DNA of 64,000 nucleotides from Sodalis sp. dw_96 (lineage in GTDB: Bacteria; Pseudomonadota; Gammaproteobacteria; Enterobacterales; Enterobacteriaceae), in NCBI RefSeq assembly GCF_018449575.1, contig NZ_JAAVUT010000018.1:45474-109473 (forward strand), written 5' to 3'. The position numbers and the translations under genes are program-made. The notes beneath the pieces are model-generated. The model saw only the letters and a list, made by a program, of their open reading frames with translations, had not been told where the DNA came from and did not search any database. Positions 26,866-36,091 of the stretch are shown here, one piece after another (position 1 is the first letter of the stretch; each line of letters opens with the position of its first letter).

Positions 26866-27480
26866 ATGAAGCAAAGCCTGGTTATTTTCTTACACGGCGT
26901 CGGCAGTAACGGCGACGATCTGGCGCCGCTGGGGGATGTGTGGCGGCAAAGCCTGCCGGAAACCCGTTTCGCCGCGCCTAACGCGCCGATGCCGTTTGAC
27001 ATGGGCCCCGGTTATCAGTGGTTCAGTGTCAACGGCGTAACCCAGGACAACCGGGCGCAACGGATCGCGGCCGCCAGGGCCGCGTTCGACCAGCAGGTTG
27101 CCCGGCTGATGGCGGAGCAGGGCATGGCCGATCATCCCGAACGGGTGGTGTTGGCGGGATTCTCCCAAGGTTCGATTATGGCCCTGGACGCCGTCGCTTC
27201 GGGGCGTTGGCCTTTTGCCGGCGTGGTGGCCTTTTCCGGCCGGTTATCGTCGCCGATGCCTTTGATACCGGCCGTCGGCACGCCGGTTCTCCTGATCCAT
27301 GGCGCGGATGATCAGGTTATTCCTTCCTGGGAAACCGAGCGTGCCGGCGTTACCTTGCAGGAATTGGGTGTAACGGCGACTACCGTCATCTTGCCCCATC
27401 TGGGGCATGGGATTTCCGGTGAAGGCGTGGCGCTGGCGGGACGATTTATTTCGCGGGCGCTGTCCGCAAAGGCTGAATGA
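26866..27480 (+). CDS. ypfH: YpfH-like carboxylesterase
   Basis: The product is 204 residues of the phospholipase/carboxylesterase branch of the alpha/beta hydrolases. Landmarks are VIFLHGVGSNGDDLAPLG at the start, AAPNAPMPFDMGPGYQWF near residue 38, the nucleophile GFSQGSIMALD near residue 102, the acid in LIHGADDQVIP near residue 150, and the His in LPHLGHGIS near residue 180. YpfH of E. coli hydrolyses short acyl esters. No signal peptide is present, so it is cytoplasmic. GGAGAG precedes the ATG. Its stop overlaps the ATG of a small frame. Confidence 0.85.
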   Translation: MKQSLVIFLHGVGSNGDDLAPLGDVWRQSLPETRFAAPNAPMPFDMGPGYQWFSVNGVTQDNRAQRIAAARAAFDQQVARLMAEQGMADHPERVVLAGFSQGSIMALDAVASGRWPFAGVVAFSGRLSSPMPLIPAVGTPVLLIHGADDQVIPSWETERAGVTLQELGVTATTVILPHLGHGISGEGVALAGRFISRALSAKAE

Positions 27481-27614
27481 AACGGTTAATAAGCTTGATG
27501 ACCGGCGCGGGATATGGCTTAGTAGGGTATCTTGGCGGCGATGAGAATCGCTGTTTCAGCCAGTATATTGGGGAGTGTCCGGAGAAAGAAATGTTCTCCG
27601 TAACAAATAATTAA
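27477..27614 (+). CDS. 45-residue peptide overlapping the esterase gene
   Basis: The ATG overlaps the TGA of the esterase gene (ATGA), a common coupling arrangement. The 45 residues start MKRLISLMTGAGYGLVGYLG and contain two Cys. The basic start and short apolar segment could be a weak membrane anchor. I do not recognise it, and there is no independent ribosome site. Confidence 0.35.
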   Translation: MKRLISLMTGAGYGLVGYLGGDENRCFSQYIGECPEKEMFSVTNN

Positions 27615-27668
27615 CAATTATCAGCAAGAATACTATTATAAGAAACATATCGCAGGCAGGAGGTAAAT

Positions 27669-28364
27669 ATGGGATTAGAGGAATGGGAAACTCGATACAA
27701 AGCCTATTTGGAACAGCATTTCCCTCAGGACGACAAAGCGCATGATCTCGCCCATTTTAGCCGTGTCTGGCAAACCGCTCAAAAAATTATGCACCTTACC
27801 AAGGCCGATGAATTAACCGTGCTGACAGCCTGTTATTTTCATGATGTGGTTAACCTGCCGAAAAATCATCCCGAACGCCATTTGGCCTCCGCCAAGGCGG
27901 CTAAAGAGACGTTGCGAATTCTGTCCGATTGTTTTGCGGATTTTCCGGTAGCGAAATATCCCTCGGTGGCACATGCCATTGAAGCGCACAGCTTCAGTGC
28001 CGGCATTACGCCTGAGACCCTGGAAGCGAAAATTGTCCAGGATGCCGACCGGTTGGAGTCCCTGGGTGCCATAGGGTTGGCCCGGGTGTTTCATGTTTCG
28101 GGTCAATTGGGGCGCGGTTTGTTTGATGTGGAAGATCCCTTGGCTCTCCATCGTCCTTTGGACGATCTTAAATACACCTTTGATCATTTTCAAACCAAAC
28201 TATTAACTCTCGCCGATACCATGCAAACCGAAATGGGGCGCCAGATGGCGGCCTATAATATCGATTATTTGGTAACCTTTATGAGCAAGCTTTGCGCCGA
28301 GCTTAAAGGCGACTACTACCAGCTGGATACCGAGACCCTGGAGCGCTTCCGGGTTAAACGTTAA
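27669..28364 (+). CDS. yedJ: HD-domain phosphohydrolase, YedJ family
   Basis: The product is 231 residues, the same length as E. coli YedJ. HD-superfamily metal ligands are visible: HDLAHFSRVW near residue 26, ACYFHDVVNLPKNHPERH near residue 56, and VQDADRLESLGAIGLARVF near residue 125. Then comes the family stretch DDLKYTFDHFQTKLLTL. HD enzymes hydrolyse phosphate esters, often nucleotides, but the YedJ substrate is not established to my knowledge. A strong GGAGG lies before the ATG. All metal-binding residues are present. Confidence 0.88.
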   Translation: MGLEEWETRYKAYLEQHFPQDDKAHDLAHFSRVWQTAQKIMHLTKADELTVLTACYFHDVVNLPKNHPERHLASAKAAKETLRILSDCFADFPVAKYPSVAHAIEAHSFSAGITPETLEAKIVQDADRLESLGAIGLARVFHVSGQLGRGLFDVEDPLALHRPLDDLKYTFDHFQTKLLTLADTMQTEMGRQMAAYNIDYLVTFMSKLCAELKGDYYQLDTETLERFRVKR

Positions 28365-28464
28365 CTTTTATTGACGTATGCGGCAGGCAAATATAGGCTT
28401 AAATATTGGCCGGCGTCGGGTTCCTCGCGACGTGGAATACAGACGTTGAAGACAGGAGAAATTC

Positions 28465-28647
28465 ATGACATTTGAAACCGGTGATGTGGTCCAGCCGATA
28501 AACGGCGGACCGGCAATGAGTGTGGTAAAAGTTGAAAACGGCATCGTATTTTGCGGCATGATGGATTCCGGTGTGGAAAATGCCAAACAGTTCAAAGCCG
28601 AAGAGCTGTCCTTATACAAGGAAGACGGGGATTTTGGTGTGTGTTAA
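28465..28647 (+). CDS. yodC: YodC-family (DUF2158) small protein
   Basis: The product is 60 residues beginning MTFETGDVVQPINGGPAMSV. The GDVVxxxxGGPxMxV start and the later Phe-Cys-Gly and Lys-rich strands are the DUF2158 pattern of YodC. The family forms a small beta-barrel-like domain of unknown function. AGGAG lies 8 bases before the ATG. It stands alone, 100 bases after yedJ. Confidence 0.8.
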   Translation: MTFETGDVVQPINGGPAMSVVKVENGIVFCGMMDSGVENAKQFKAEELSLYKEDGDFGVC

Positions 28648-28884
28648 CACCCAGGCTTGCCCATAAGCCGGGCTGTTTTCCTATTGCGGCCCGGTGACTG
28701 AATGCGTCGGATTAACTCCGGTAAGTCAAGAAGTTGCCTACCATGTAATGAATAGCCGCCAGGCGGCGTCACCCCTTGCAAAGCCCTGCCGATTCGCATA
28801 TTTTATAAGCGGATTATGTGCCGGTCGGATATGGCCTCTCTTCTGGTGTGTATCTTTTGATATTGTTACTCAATAAGCTTATTT

Positions 28885-29025
28885 GTGAATAAAAGCCGTC
28901 AATCCCGTCGCGAGAGAAATTACAGAGAGACCCTGAATGATGCTCAATTCGCGATAGCGGTGCTCGCCGTAGCCTCAGGTACCCTCATCAGTTTTATCAT
29001 TTTAGCGACACTGTGGTTCGTGTGA
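28885..29025 (+). CDS. Small membrane protein, 46 aa, GTG start
   Basis: The frame starts at GTG and encodes a basic, polar N-terminus (NKSRQSRRERNYRE) followed by one hydrophobic segment, FAIAVLAVASGTLISFIILA, and a short end. The previous in-frame stop is at 28858-28860, so no earlier ATG exists. The ribosome site is poor. The charge layout suggests the N-terminus stays in the cytoplasm. It lies 31 bases before a second small membrane protein gene. Confidence 0.45.
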   Translation: MNKSRQSRRERNYRETLNDAQFAIAVLAVASGTLISFIILATLWFV

Positions 29026-29056
29026 TGAACACGTCGATATAAAGGAAGGATTGGAC

Positions 29057-29224
29057 ATGGAAAACAGCAAACTTGATGATACAACGTTGCTAGCAATAAT
29101 CGGTTTGTTAATCTCAGTCTTGATTACCGTATCGGTACTGTTCGGTATAGCCTACTTTTATGATATCCGGCACAGTAGCGGCGTTGATACCGGTGCTTGT
29201 TATACCAAAACCAACGGCGCCTAG
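29057..29224 (+). CDS. Small membrane protein, 55 aa
   Basis: The product begins MENSKLDDTTLLAIIGLLIS and has one long hydrophobic segment, about residues 11-32, followed by a polar tail with a single Cys. AAGGAAGG lies 7 bases before the ATG, a strong ribosome site. I recognise no family. With the 46-residue gene just upstream it looks like a two-gene unit of membrane peptides. Confidence 0.6.
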   Translation: MENSKLDDTTLLAIIGLLISVLITVSVLFGIAYFYDIRHSSGVDTGACYTKTNGA

Positions 29225-29245
29225 CTTATCCCCCACCCTCAGGCG

Positions 29246-29283
29246 GCAGCCAACACGGCCGCAACGTGAAAGATGAAGGGTAT
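29246..29283. repeat. Partial copy of an enterobacterial palindromic repeat
   Basis: GCAGCCAACACGG, CGCAACGTGAAAGATGAAGG and GTAT match the right half of the element at 60491-60549 and, inverted, the longer one at 55820-55949. It lies just after the end of the downstream leftward gene. Confidence 0.65.
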
Positions 29284-29284
29284 C

Positions 29285-30475
29285 TCAAGCCGGCATGGCA
29301 CGCTGGTCAGGCAGGGGATCTTCCAGCAGGCCTTTGAGCCGTATCTGCTGGCTGCGCATCTCCAGCGCCAGAGGCTCGAATAATGAACGGCACCCGTTGA
29401 CGTCAGGCATGCCGAGCAGGCCGAACGGCAAATGTTTGTCGCCGCTCCAGCTGCGATAATCCGCCACCGGGTAGATACAAAGGCCTTCAACGGCGACGTT
29501 GGCTTTCATTGCCAGGACGGTTTGCTCAAAAACATAACGCATCCAGGGGACCCGCATGTCGTTTTCCGCACCGGTCTCCGCGATCAGGATCGGACGCAGA
29601 TACCGCTGGTGGACTTCGTCCAAAATTGTCGCAAAGGGCCGATAGTGGATGTCATCCACGGCAATGACGTCCCCCTTGAAAAACCACTGGTTGGCCGGAC
29701 GGTAGCTGACCCCGACAATATCGAGATATTCCGGAGCGCCGCCTAGCTCGGGACAAATACGTCCGCTCAGCATATCCCAGACTTCAAACTGCGCCATCCG
29801 CAGCTCCTCCGAGGCGGCCTCCAGCTCCGGTTTGTTTTCCGGCGCATTGATGTGTACCACCGGTTCGGGTTGCAGAAATCGGGCGGTGTCGTCCACCGCG
29901 CGGATAGCGTCCATGGCGGCCAGCGTGGCGCGTACCAACTGTTGTTTGAGTAATTTGCCTTTATTTGACGTCATTGGCTGGATGTGCGCCATTTCGCCGC
30001 CGGCCCATGCCAGGAAAGAAATGGAATTTATCGGCGTATAGCAGGGCTGATGTATGCCCTCATCGCGGACCTTGGCGGCCACGGCGCCGGCGAAACGGGC
30101 AAAATGCTCCACAAAGGCCGGTTGCCAGATATCGAGATGATCCGGCCAGCCATAATGGCAAAGGTCCCAGATGACCTGGATGTTATTGGCCTGGGCGGCA
30201 TGCAGCGTGGGCAGGAAACTGGACCAGTCGTACCGGCCGGCGGTTTCCTCAATCAGGTGCCAGCGCAGGCCGTCCCGCACGGTAACTATTTTCTGTTCCG
30301 CCAGTTGGGCATAATCCTTGGACGCCAGCATTTCGTGGCCGCTGGCATGAATCAGATCCAGGCGTCGGCCGTCGCCGCGTACTTCGGTGGAGCAGGCGAA
30401 TCCGGCCTGCAAAAAACTTTTAAAAAGTGTCGGGTGGTACATGGGTGATATGCCATGTTCGATTTGATCTTGCAT
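29285..30475 (-). CDS. Glycosyl-hydrolase-like (beta-glucosidase-type) protein
   Basis: The product is 396 residues with no signal peptide. It shows TIM-barrel glycosidase features: LRWHLIEETAGRYDWSSFLP near residue 70, QVIWDLCHYGWPDHLDIW near residue 100, and ILIAETGAENDMRVPWMRYV near residue 300, where the Glu would be the nucleophile. This is the layout of GH1-like clan A enzymes, although the usual acid/base NEP motif is not evident. The substrate is unknown. GGGGGGAG precedes the ATG at 30475. The gene is divergent from ymdB. Confidence 0.65.
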   Translation of the reverse strand: MQDQIEHGISPMYHPTLFKSFLQAGFACSTEVRGDGRRLDLIHASGHEMLASKDYAQLAEQKIVTVRDGLRWHLIEETAGRYDWSSFLPTLHAAQANNIQVIWDLCHYGWPDHLDIWQPAFVEHFARFAGAVAAKVRDEGIHQPCYTPINSISFLAWAGGEMAHIQPMTSNKGKLLKQQLVRATLAAMDAIRAVDDTARFLQPEPVVHINAPENKPELEAASEELRMAQFEVWDMLSGRICPELGGAPEYLDIVGVSYRPANQWFFKGDVIAVDDIHYRPFATILDEVHQRYLRPILIAETGAENDMRVPWMRYVFEQTVLAMKANVAVEGLCIYPVADYRSWSGDKHLPFGLLGMPDVNGCRSLFEPLALEMRSQQIRLKGLLEDPLPDQRAMPA

Positions 30476-30696
30476 TGGGCTCCCCCCTTCCCATGACAGT
30501 TTTGCCTGACCGGGTCAATCTGCTTATCATGTAAAGTTAGACAGGTAACAGTTAAAACGTTTCCGGATATGGCGTACTTTTGCGATCTTTATTGCAAAGT
30601 TAGTTCACCAGAGAACCGCAAAAAGCCCTATGAGTCAAATTTTGTCCGCAATTGTTAAGGGCGATAAGCCTGTCCGGTGAATAAATGGGGTGAATT

Positions 30697-31212
30697 ATGC
30701 CAGCAAGAATGGACGTAATGACCGGGGATATTACGGGGTTGGCCGCCGATGCCATCGTGAATGCCGCCAACAGCGCGCTGATGGGCGGCGGCGGGGTGGA
30801 CGGGGCTATACATCGGGCGGCAGGTCCCGCCCTGGCCCTGGCCTGTGCCGAGATCCGGCGGCGCCAGGGCGGGTGCCCGGTGGGCAGCGCGGTGCTTACC
30901 GACGGGGGAAATTTACCCGCCAAGGCGGTGATCCATACCGTCGGACCGGTATGGCACGGCGGCGGACGTAATGAACCGGAACTGCTGCGGCAGGCCTATC
31001 TTAGCAGCCTGGCCCTTGCTTGCGATAAACGAATGCAGCTTGTCGCTTTCCCTAATATCAGTACCGGCGTCTACGGTTTTCCCAAAGAATTGGCCGCCGA
31101 TATTGCGATTGCCGCGGTGGGTGAATTCCTGGCGCGGCATAGCTGGCCGAAAAGGGTTATTTTCGTCTGCTTTGACAGGGAAAACGCCCTCTTGTATCAA
31201 GCAAGATTATGA
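30697..31212 (+). CDS. ymdB: O-acetyl-ADP-ribose deacetylase, macro domain
   Basis: YmdB removes the acetyl group from O-acetyl-ADP-ribose and modulates RNase III in E. coli. The 171-residue product is a complete macro domain: GDITGLAADAIVNAANSALM near residue 9, GGGGVDGAIHRAAGPAL near residue 30, VIHTVGPVWHGG near residue 77, and FPNISTGVYGFP near residue 115. All ADP-ribose-contacting blocks are present. In E. coli ymdB also lies just before opgG, with ymdC and opgC between; those two are absent here. Confidence 0.93.
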   Translation: MPARMDVMTGDITGLAADAIVNAANSALMGGGGVDGAIHRAAGPALALACAEIRRRQGGCPVGSAVLTDGGNLPAKAVIHTVGPVWHGGGRNEPELLRQAYLSSLALACDKRMQLVAFPNISTGVYGFPKELAADIAIAAVGEFLARHSWPKRVIFVCFDRENALLYQARL

Positions 31213-31766
31213 CGGGCGCACAGGGGTAATTGACGCCGCGGATAATTGTTCAAGTGGACTTTGCATCGAAGTCGAGTTCGCTATTTTTGAATCTGCGTTT
31301 ATTTGCGCGCATACTCGTTCCCGCCTGTGGAATTATTATAAATCAGCAGGCTAGCTGAAGAACGGGAACGATTATATTGTAATAAGATTTTTCCTATAAT
31401 GGCCGTTAATTAAATTAGGCGCACGTTTTGTTTTGACGACCCGGTCGGGTCCGATAGCCTTTTGCACGCCAAAAAAGGCCGGCGCGAGGTCATTTAACTC
31501 GGCTTTTATAATAACTTCCCGCTTAACGTTAAAAATGATTAACCCCCCGCTGATGGCTCAGGTAAAATCAGCGGGCGGTTCCGATTGTTGGAATGTGCTG
31601 TTTTAGACTATCTTTTACCGGTAGATGCGTTTGTTTTCTGATCGTTGATTAAACACTGTACCGGTAAGATTAATGTGAGGAACCATCGTTGTATCACGCT
31701 GTCGGAAAAGTGATTTATCAATTAAAATTGCTTTAAATGATTAAGAGCACACGCATAGGGGGGGAT
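31213..31766. other. opgG upstream region
   Basis: This holds the leader of opgG. A strong hairpin without a T-tract, CCCGCTGAT pairing with ATCAGCGGG across a 12-base loop, lies at 31546-31575. A smaller GACCC/GGGTC hairpin lies near 31440. I see no gene. Confidence 0.55.
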
Positions 31767-33335
31767 GTGCCAACTAATAAATTTTTCGTCAAATTACCCA
31801 AAGCGAGTCTCCGTTGGCTGGGAGCGACGGTATTGTTATCCTTATACGCCTTGCCTTCATGGGCATTTTCTATTGACGATGTGGCTAAACAAGCGCAAGA
31901 ACTGGCCAGTAAAGGTTACGAGGCGCCCAAAAGCAATTTGCCTTCGCAATTTCGCGAAATGAAATTTGCCGATTATCAGCAGATTCAATTCAATCATGAT
32001 AAGGCTTACTGGCACGATCAGCCGACGCCATTCAAACTGGAATTCTATCACCAGGGGATGTATTTCGACACGCCGGTGAGAATCAATGAAGTCACATCTT
32101 CTGCCGTCACTGAAATCAAATATTCGCCGGATCTGTTCACTTTTGGGTCGGTCAACCACGATCCCGATTTGGTCAAGAATCTCGGTTTCGCCGGTTTCAA
32201 AATCCTTTATCCCATCAACAAGGCTGACAAGAGCGACGAAATTGCCAGTATGCTGGGAGCCAGTTATTTCCGCGTGATTGGCAAGGGCCAGGTATATGGC
32301 CTTTCCGCACGGGGCCTGGCAATTGATACCGCCTTGCCGTCCGGCGAGGAATTCCCGCGTTTTCGCGAGTTCTGGATTGAACGTCCGCAGCAAAACGATA
32401 AACATTTGGTGCTCTATGCGCTGCTTGACTCGCCGCGCGCCACCGGCGCTTATCGCTTTGTCATCTACCCGGGACGCGATACCAGCGTCGATGTGCAAGC
32501 CAGGGTATTCCTGCGGGATAAAGTGGGTAAACTGGGATTGGCGCCGTTGACCAGCATGTATTTGTTCGGTCCCAACCAGCCTTCCACCACCATGAACTTC
32601 CGTCCGGCGCTGCATGATTCCAACGGATTATCGATCCATGCCGGCAACGGCGAGTGGATCTGGCGTCCCCTGAATAATCCCAAGCATCTGTCCGTCAGCA
32701 CCTTTCAGGTGGAGAATCCCCGCGGTTTTGGGTTACTGCAACGCGGCCGGTCGTTCTCGCAATACGAGGATCTGGACGATCGTTATGATCTGAGGCCCAG
32801 CGGCTGGATTGAACCCAAGGGGGATTGGGGTAAAGGGCATGTTGAGCTGGTGGAGATACCCACCGCCGATGAAACCAACGATAATATCGTGGCGTTCTGG
32901 ACGCCGGAAAAACTTCCGGATACCGGTAAACCCTTCGATCTCGCCTACCGGCTGCACTTTACCCGCGACGAAGACAAAATTCATTCACCGGATTTAGCCT
33001 ACGTTCAGCAGACATTGCGTTCCGCCGGAGATGTAAGACAGTCCAATCTGATTCGCCAGCCGGACGGCACTACCGCGTTTGTGGTGGATTTCGTCGGACC
33101 GTCCCTGAAGGCCCTTGACGAGAAGACTCCGGTGGCGTCCCAGTTGAGTGTTGGCAATAATGCCGAAGTGGTGGAAAACAATGTCCGCTATAATCCAGTA
33201 ACGCATGGCTGGCGTCTGACGCTGCGTTTGCGCGTGAAAGATGAAAAGCAACCTACTGAAATGCGCGCCGCGCTGACCAACGGCGACAAGACATTGACTG
33301 AAACCTGGAGCTATTTGCTACCTGCCAATGAATAA
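31767..33335 (+). CDS. opgG: Osmoregulated periplasmic glucan synthesis protein OpgG
   Basis: OpgG (MdoG) is a periplasmic protein needed to build branched beta-glucan side chains. The match to E. coli is close along the whole length: [20 protein letters not shown] after the signal peptide (SWA/FS), [20 protein letters not shown] in the middle, and [20 protein letters not shown] at the end. I favour the GTG at 31767, which has a G-rich ribosome-like stretch upstream, over the in-frame ATG at 31737, which has none; either gives a usable signal peptide. The stop overlaps the opgH start by 8 bases, as in the conserved operon. Confidence 0.95.
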   Translation: MPTNKFFVKLPKASLRWLGATVLLSLYALPSWAFSIDDVAKQAQELASKGYEAPKSNLPSQFREMKFADYQQIQFNHDKAYWHDQPTPFKLEFYHQGMYFDTPVRINEVTSSAVTEIKYSPDLFTFGSVNHDPDLVKNLGFAGFKILYPINKADKSDEIASMLGASYFRVIGKGQVYGLSARGLAIDTALPSGEEFPRFREFWIERPQQNDKHLVLYALLDSPRATGAYRFVIYPGRDTSVDVQARVFLRDKVGKLGLAPLTSMYLFGPNQPSTTMNFRPALHDSNGLSIHAGNGEWIWRPLNNPKHLSVSTFQVENPRGFGLLQRGRSFSQYEDLDDRYDLRPSGWIEPKGDWGKGHVELVEIPTADETNDNIVAFWTPEKLPDTGKPFDLAYRLHFTRDEDKIHSPDLAYVQQTLRSAGDVRQSNLIRQPDGTTAFVVDFVGPSLKALDEKTPVASQLSVGNNAEVVENNVRYNPVTHGWRLTLRLRVKDEKQPTEMRAALTNGDKTLTETWSYLLPANE

Positions 33336-35844
33336 ATCAACCGAACCCAGCCTCGATTATATCGAGGCTTTACCGCTATCTCCCGAGCAGAAGAGCTCTT
33401 TGCTCGCCAAGTTGCCGGGGAAGGGCACTCCGTCCCTTGCATCGCTGCATGCCGATATCGGGAGCATGGCGCCCGGCACGACGCCCAGTGAAGACAATGC
33501 CGCCTTGGATTCGGTAAAATCGCGGTTGAACATGGCCTGGCCGGTAACCGAGACCTGCAAGGAGCTGCTGGTGGAGGATAGCCTCGGCCGTACCGCCATC
33601 AAGGCGATGCCCACCATTACGCGTACGCCGATGTTCCCGGAACCCTGGCTGACCAACCCCGTTTCACGTTTCTGGAATGCTTTGCGAGGTCATACCGCGC
33701 CGCCGCGCCATAAGGGGGAAGCGGCCGCCCGCGAGGACGGCAACTGGCGCCGGGTGGGAAGCATGCGCCGGTATGTTTTGCTCATACTGACGCTGTTTCA
33801 AACCGCTGTGGCCACCTGGTATATGAAAACCATCCTGCCATACCAGGGATGGGCGCTGATTGATCCGATGGATATGCTGCATCAGGACTGGCTGCAATCG
33901 GTTTTGCAACTGCTGCCTTATGTTTTGCAAAGCGGCATCCTGATTTTATTCGCCATACTGTTTTGCTGGGTATCGGCGGGGTTTTGGACGGCCCTAATGG
34001 GCTTTCTCCAGCTACTTATCGGCCATGATAAGTACAGTATCTCCGCCAGCACCACCGGCGATGAACCCCTGAATCCGCAACATCGAACCGCGCTCATCAT
34101 GCCCATATGCAATGAGGATGTTGAGCGGGTTTTCGCCGGCCTGCGGGCGACTTATGAATCGGTGGAAGCCACCGGACAGATTGAACATTTCGATTTTTAT
34201 ATTCTGAGCGACAGCTATAACGCCGATATCGCCATCGCCGAGCAAAAGGCCTGGATGGAAATCTGCCAGGAAACCGGCGGATGCGGCCGAATTTTTTATC
34301 GCCGCCGCCGCCGGCGGGTAAAGCGTAAAAGCGGCAATATCGATGACTTCTGCCGCCGCTGGGGCAAACAGTACAGCTATATGGTGATCCTGGATGCCGA
34401 CAGCGTCATGAGCGGCTTTTGCCTGACCAACCTGGTCCGGCTCATGGAAGCCAACCCCACCGCCGGGATTATCCAAAGCGCGCCCAAGGCCTCCGGCATG
34501 GATACGCTGTATGCCCGTTGCCAGCAGTTCGCCACCCGGGTATACGGACCGTTGTTTACCGCCGGGCTGCATTACTGGCAGTTGGGTGAATCCCATTATT
34601 GGGGTCATAACGCCATTATCCGGGTCGATCCCTTCATCAAGCACTGCGCCCTTGCGCCATTGCCCGGCGATGGTTCGTTTGCCGGCTCGATTTTATCCCA
34701 TGACTTCGTGGAAGCGGCCTTGATGCGCCGGGCGGGATGGGGGGTGTGGATAGCTTACGATTTGCCGGGCAGCTACGAAGAACTGCCCCCCAATCTGCTG
34801 GATGAGCTCAAGCGCGACCGCCGCTGGTGCCAGGGCAATTTGATGAACTTCCGGCTGTTTCTGGTGAAAGGCATGCATCCGGTCCACCGGGCGGTCTTCC
34901 TCACCGGCGTCATGTCGTATTTATCCGCGCCGCTGTGGTTTATGTTTTTGGCGCTGTCGACCGCCTTGCAGGTGGTGCATACCCTGATGGAGCCGCAATA
35001 CTTTTTGCAGCCTCGCCAGCTTTTCCCCGTTTGGCCCCAATGGCGACCCGAATTGGCGGTGGCGCTGTTCTCCACCACCATGGTGTTGCTGTTCTTGCCG
35101 AAGCTGCTCAGCGTGATCCTGATCTGCGCCAAAGGCGCGAAACAGTACGGCGGGGTATTTATCCTGTTCTGTTCAATGCTGTTGGAGATGCTGTTTTCCG
35201 TACTGCTGGCCCCGGTTCGCATGCTGTTCCACACCATTTTTGTGGTCAGCGCGTTTCTCGGCTGGGCGGTGCAATGGAACTCGCCGCAGCGGGATGACGA
35301 TGCGACGCCCTGGAGCGAATCTTTCACGCGCCACGGTTCGCAAATGCTGCTGGGACTGGTCTGGGCCGGCGGTATGGCGTGGCTTGACCTGCGTTTCCTG
35401 TGGTGGCTGTCACCTATCGTATTTTCGTTGATCCTTTCACCGCTGGTGTCGGTTTTCTCCAGTCGGGCCAATCTCGGGTTGGCATGTAAACGTGTCAGCC
35501 TGTTTTTGATCCCGGAAGAGTACTCACCGCCTAAAGAGCTGGTGGATACGGAAAACTATCTGCGGCGTAATCAGGCGCGGGCGCTGTTGGACGGTTTCCG
35601 GCATGCGGTAATGGATCCTGCCTATAATGCCTTGGCGACCGGCATGGCCACCGCGCGCCACGGCGTCTGCCAGGCCATTGAAGTCGATCGTGAAGAGCAC
35701 GTTCAGGCGGCGCTGCAACGAGGCCCGCGTGGCCTGACTCCTCCTGAGCGGCTGTCGATTTTAAGCGATCCGGTTATCCTCTCCCGTCTGCATCTGCGGT
35801 TATGGTCGCAGCCGCAGGCATGGCCGGCCTGGGATAAGAACTAG
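33328..35844 (+). CDS. opgH: Glucan glucosyltransferase OpgH
   Basis: OpgH (MdoH) is the inner-membrane family 2 glycosyltransferase that polymerises UDP-glucose into periplasmic glucan. The product is 838 residues (E. coli 847). It has membrane segments near residues 145-230, the catalytic domain with LDADSVMSG near residue 355 and the QRRRW-like DRRWCQGN near residue 495, then further membrane segments to about residue 720. The N-terminal cytoplasmic tail, which in E. coli binds FtsZ, is present. Translation is coupled to opgG through the overlap. Confidence 0.95.
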   Translation: MNKSTEPSLDYIEALPLSPEQKSSLLAKLPGKGTPSLASLHADIGSMAPGTTPSEDNAALDSVKSRLNMAWPVTETCKELLVEDSLGRTAIKAMPTITRTPMFPEPWLTNPVSRFWNALRGHTAPPRHKGEAAAREDGNWRRVGSMRRYVLLILTLFQTAVATWYMKTILPYQGWALIDPMDMLHQDWLQSVLQLLPYVLQSGILILFAILFCWVSAGFWTALMGFLQLLIGHDKYSISASTTGDEPLNPQHRTALIMPICNEDVERVFAGLRATYESVEATGQIEHFDFYILSDSYNADIAIAEQKAWMEICQETGGCGRIFYRRRRRRVKRKSGNIDDFCRRWGKQYSYMVILDADSVMSGFCLTNLVRLMEANPTAGIIQSAPKASGMDTLYARCQQFATRVYGPLFTAGLHYWQLGESHYWGHNAIIRVDPFIKHCALAPLPGDGSFAGSILSHDFVEAALMRRAGWGVWIAYDLPGSYEELPPNLLDELKRDRRWCQGNLMNFRLFLVKGMHPVHRAVFLTGVMSYLSAPLWFMFLALSTALQVVHTLMEPQYFLQPRQLFPVWPQWRPELAVALFSTTMVLLFLPKLLSVILICAKGAKQYGGVFILFCSMLLEMLFSVLLAPVRMLFHTIFVVSAFLGWAVQWNSPQRDDDATPWSESFTRHGSQMLLGLVWAGGMAWLDLRFLWWLSPIVFSLILSPLVSVFSSRANLGLACKRVSLFLIPEEYSPPKELVDTENYLRRNQARALLDGFRHAVMDPAYNALATGMATARHGVCQAIEVDREEHVQAALQRGPRGLTPPERLSILSDPVILSRLHLRLWSQPQAWPAWDKN

Positions 35845-35850
35845 CCGAAG

Positions 35851-36073
35851 CAGTCTGAACCACCCGCAAGGATGGTTGAGCTTGTTGACAAAGTGCCCGG
35901 TCGCGACAGGTTGCTAGATCGTAAACACGCCGTAAATCCATCCCTGGAGGCTCGATCCGCGCCATCCCTGGCGCGGACGGTTTACTCCTCTAGCAGCCTG
36001 TCCCGCCTTATCGACTCCGAGTCTGTTTGTCCGCAGTCGGAACCACCCGCAAGGGTGGTTCCGCTTGTTGACA
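35851..36073. repeat. Pair of 40-bp direct repeats with a GNRA hairpin
   Basis: The copies at 35851-35890 and 36034-36073 differ at 4 of 40 positions. The second forms a perfect hairpin, GGAACCACCC, loop GCAA, GGGTGGTTCC (36039-36062). The DNA between them holds a second inverted sequence, GCGCCATCCCTGGCGC (35957-35972). The unit lies in the gap between opgH and the convergent importer operon. Confidence 0.8.
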
Positions 36074-36091
36074 TGTGTTGCGTGACTTTCC

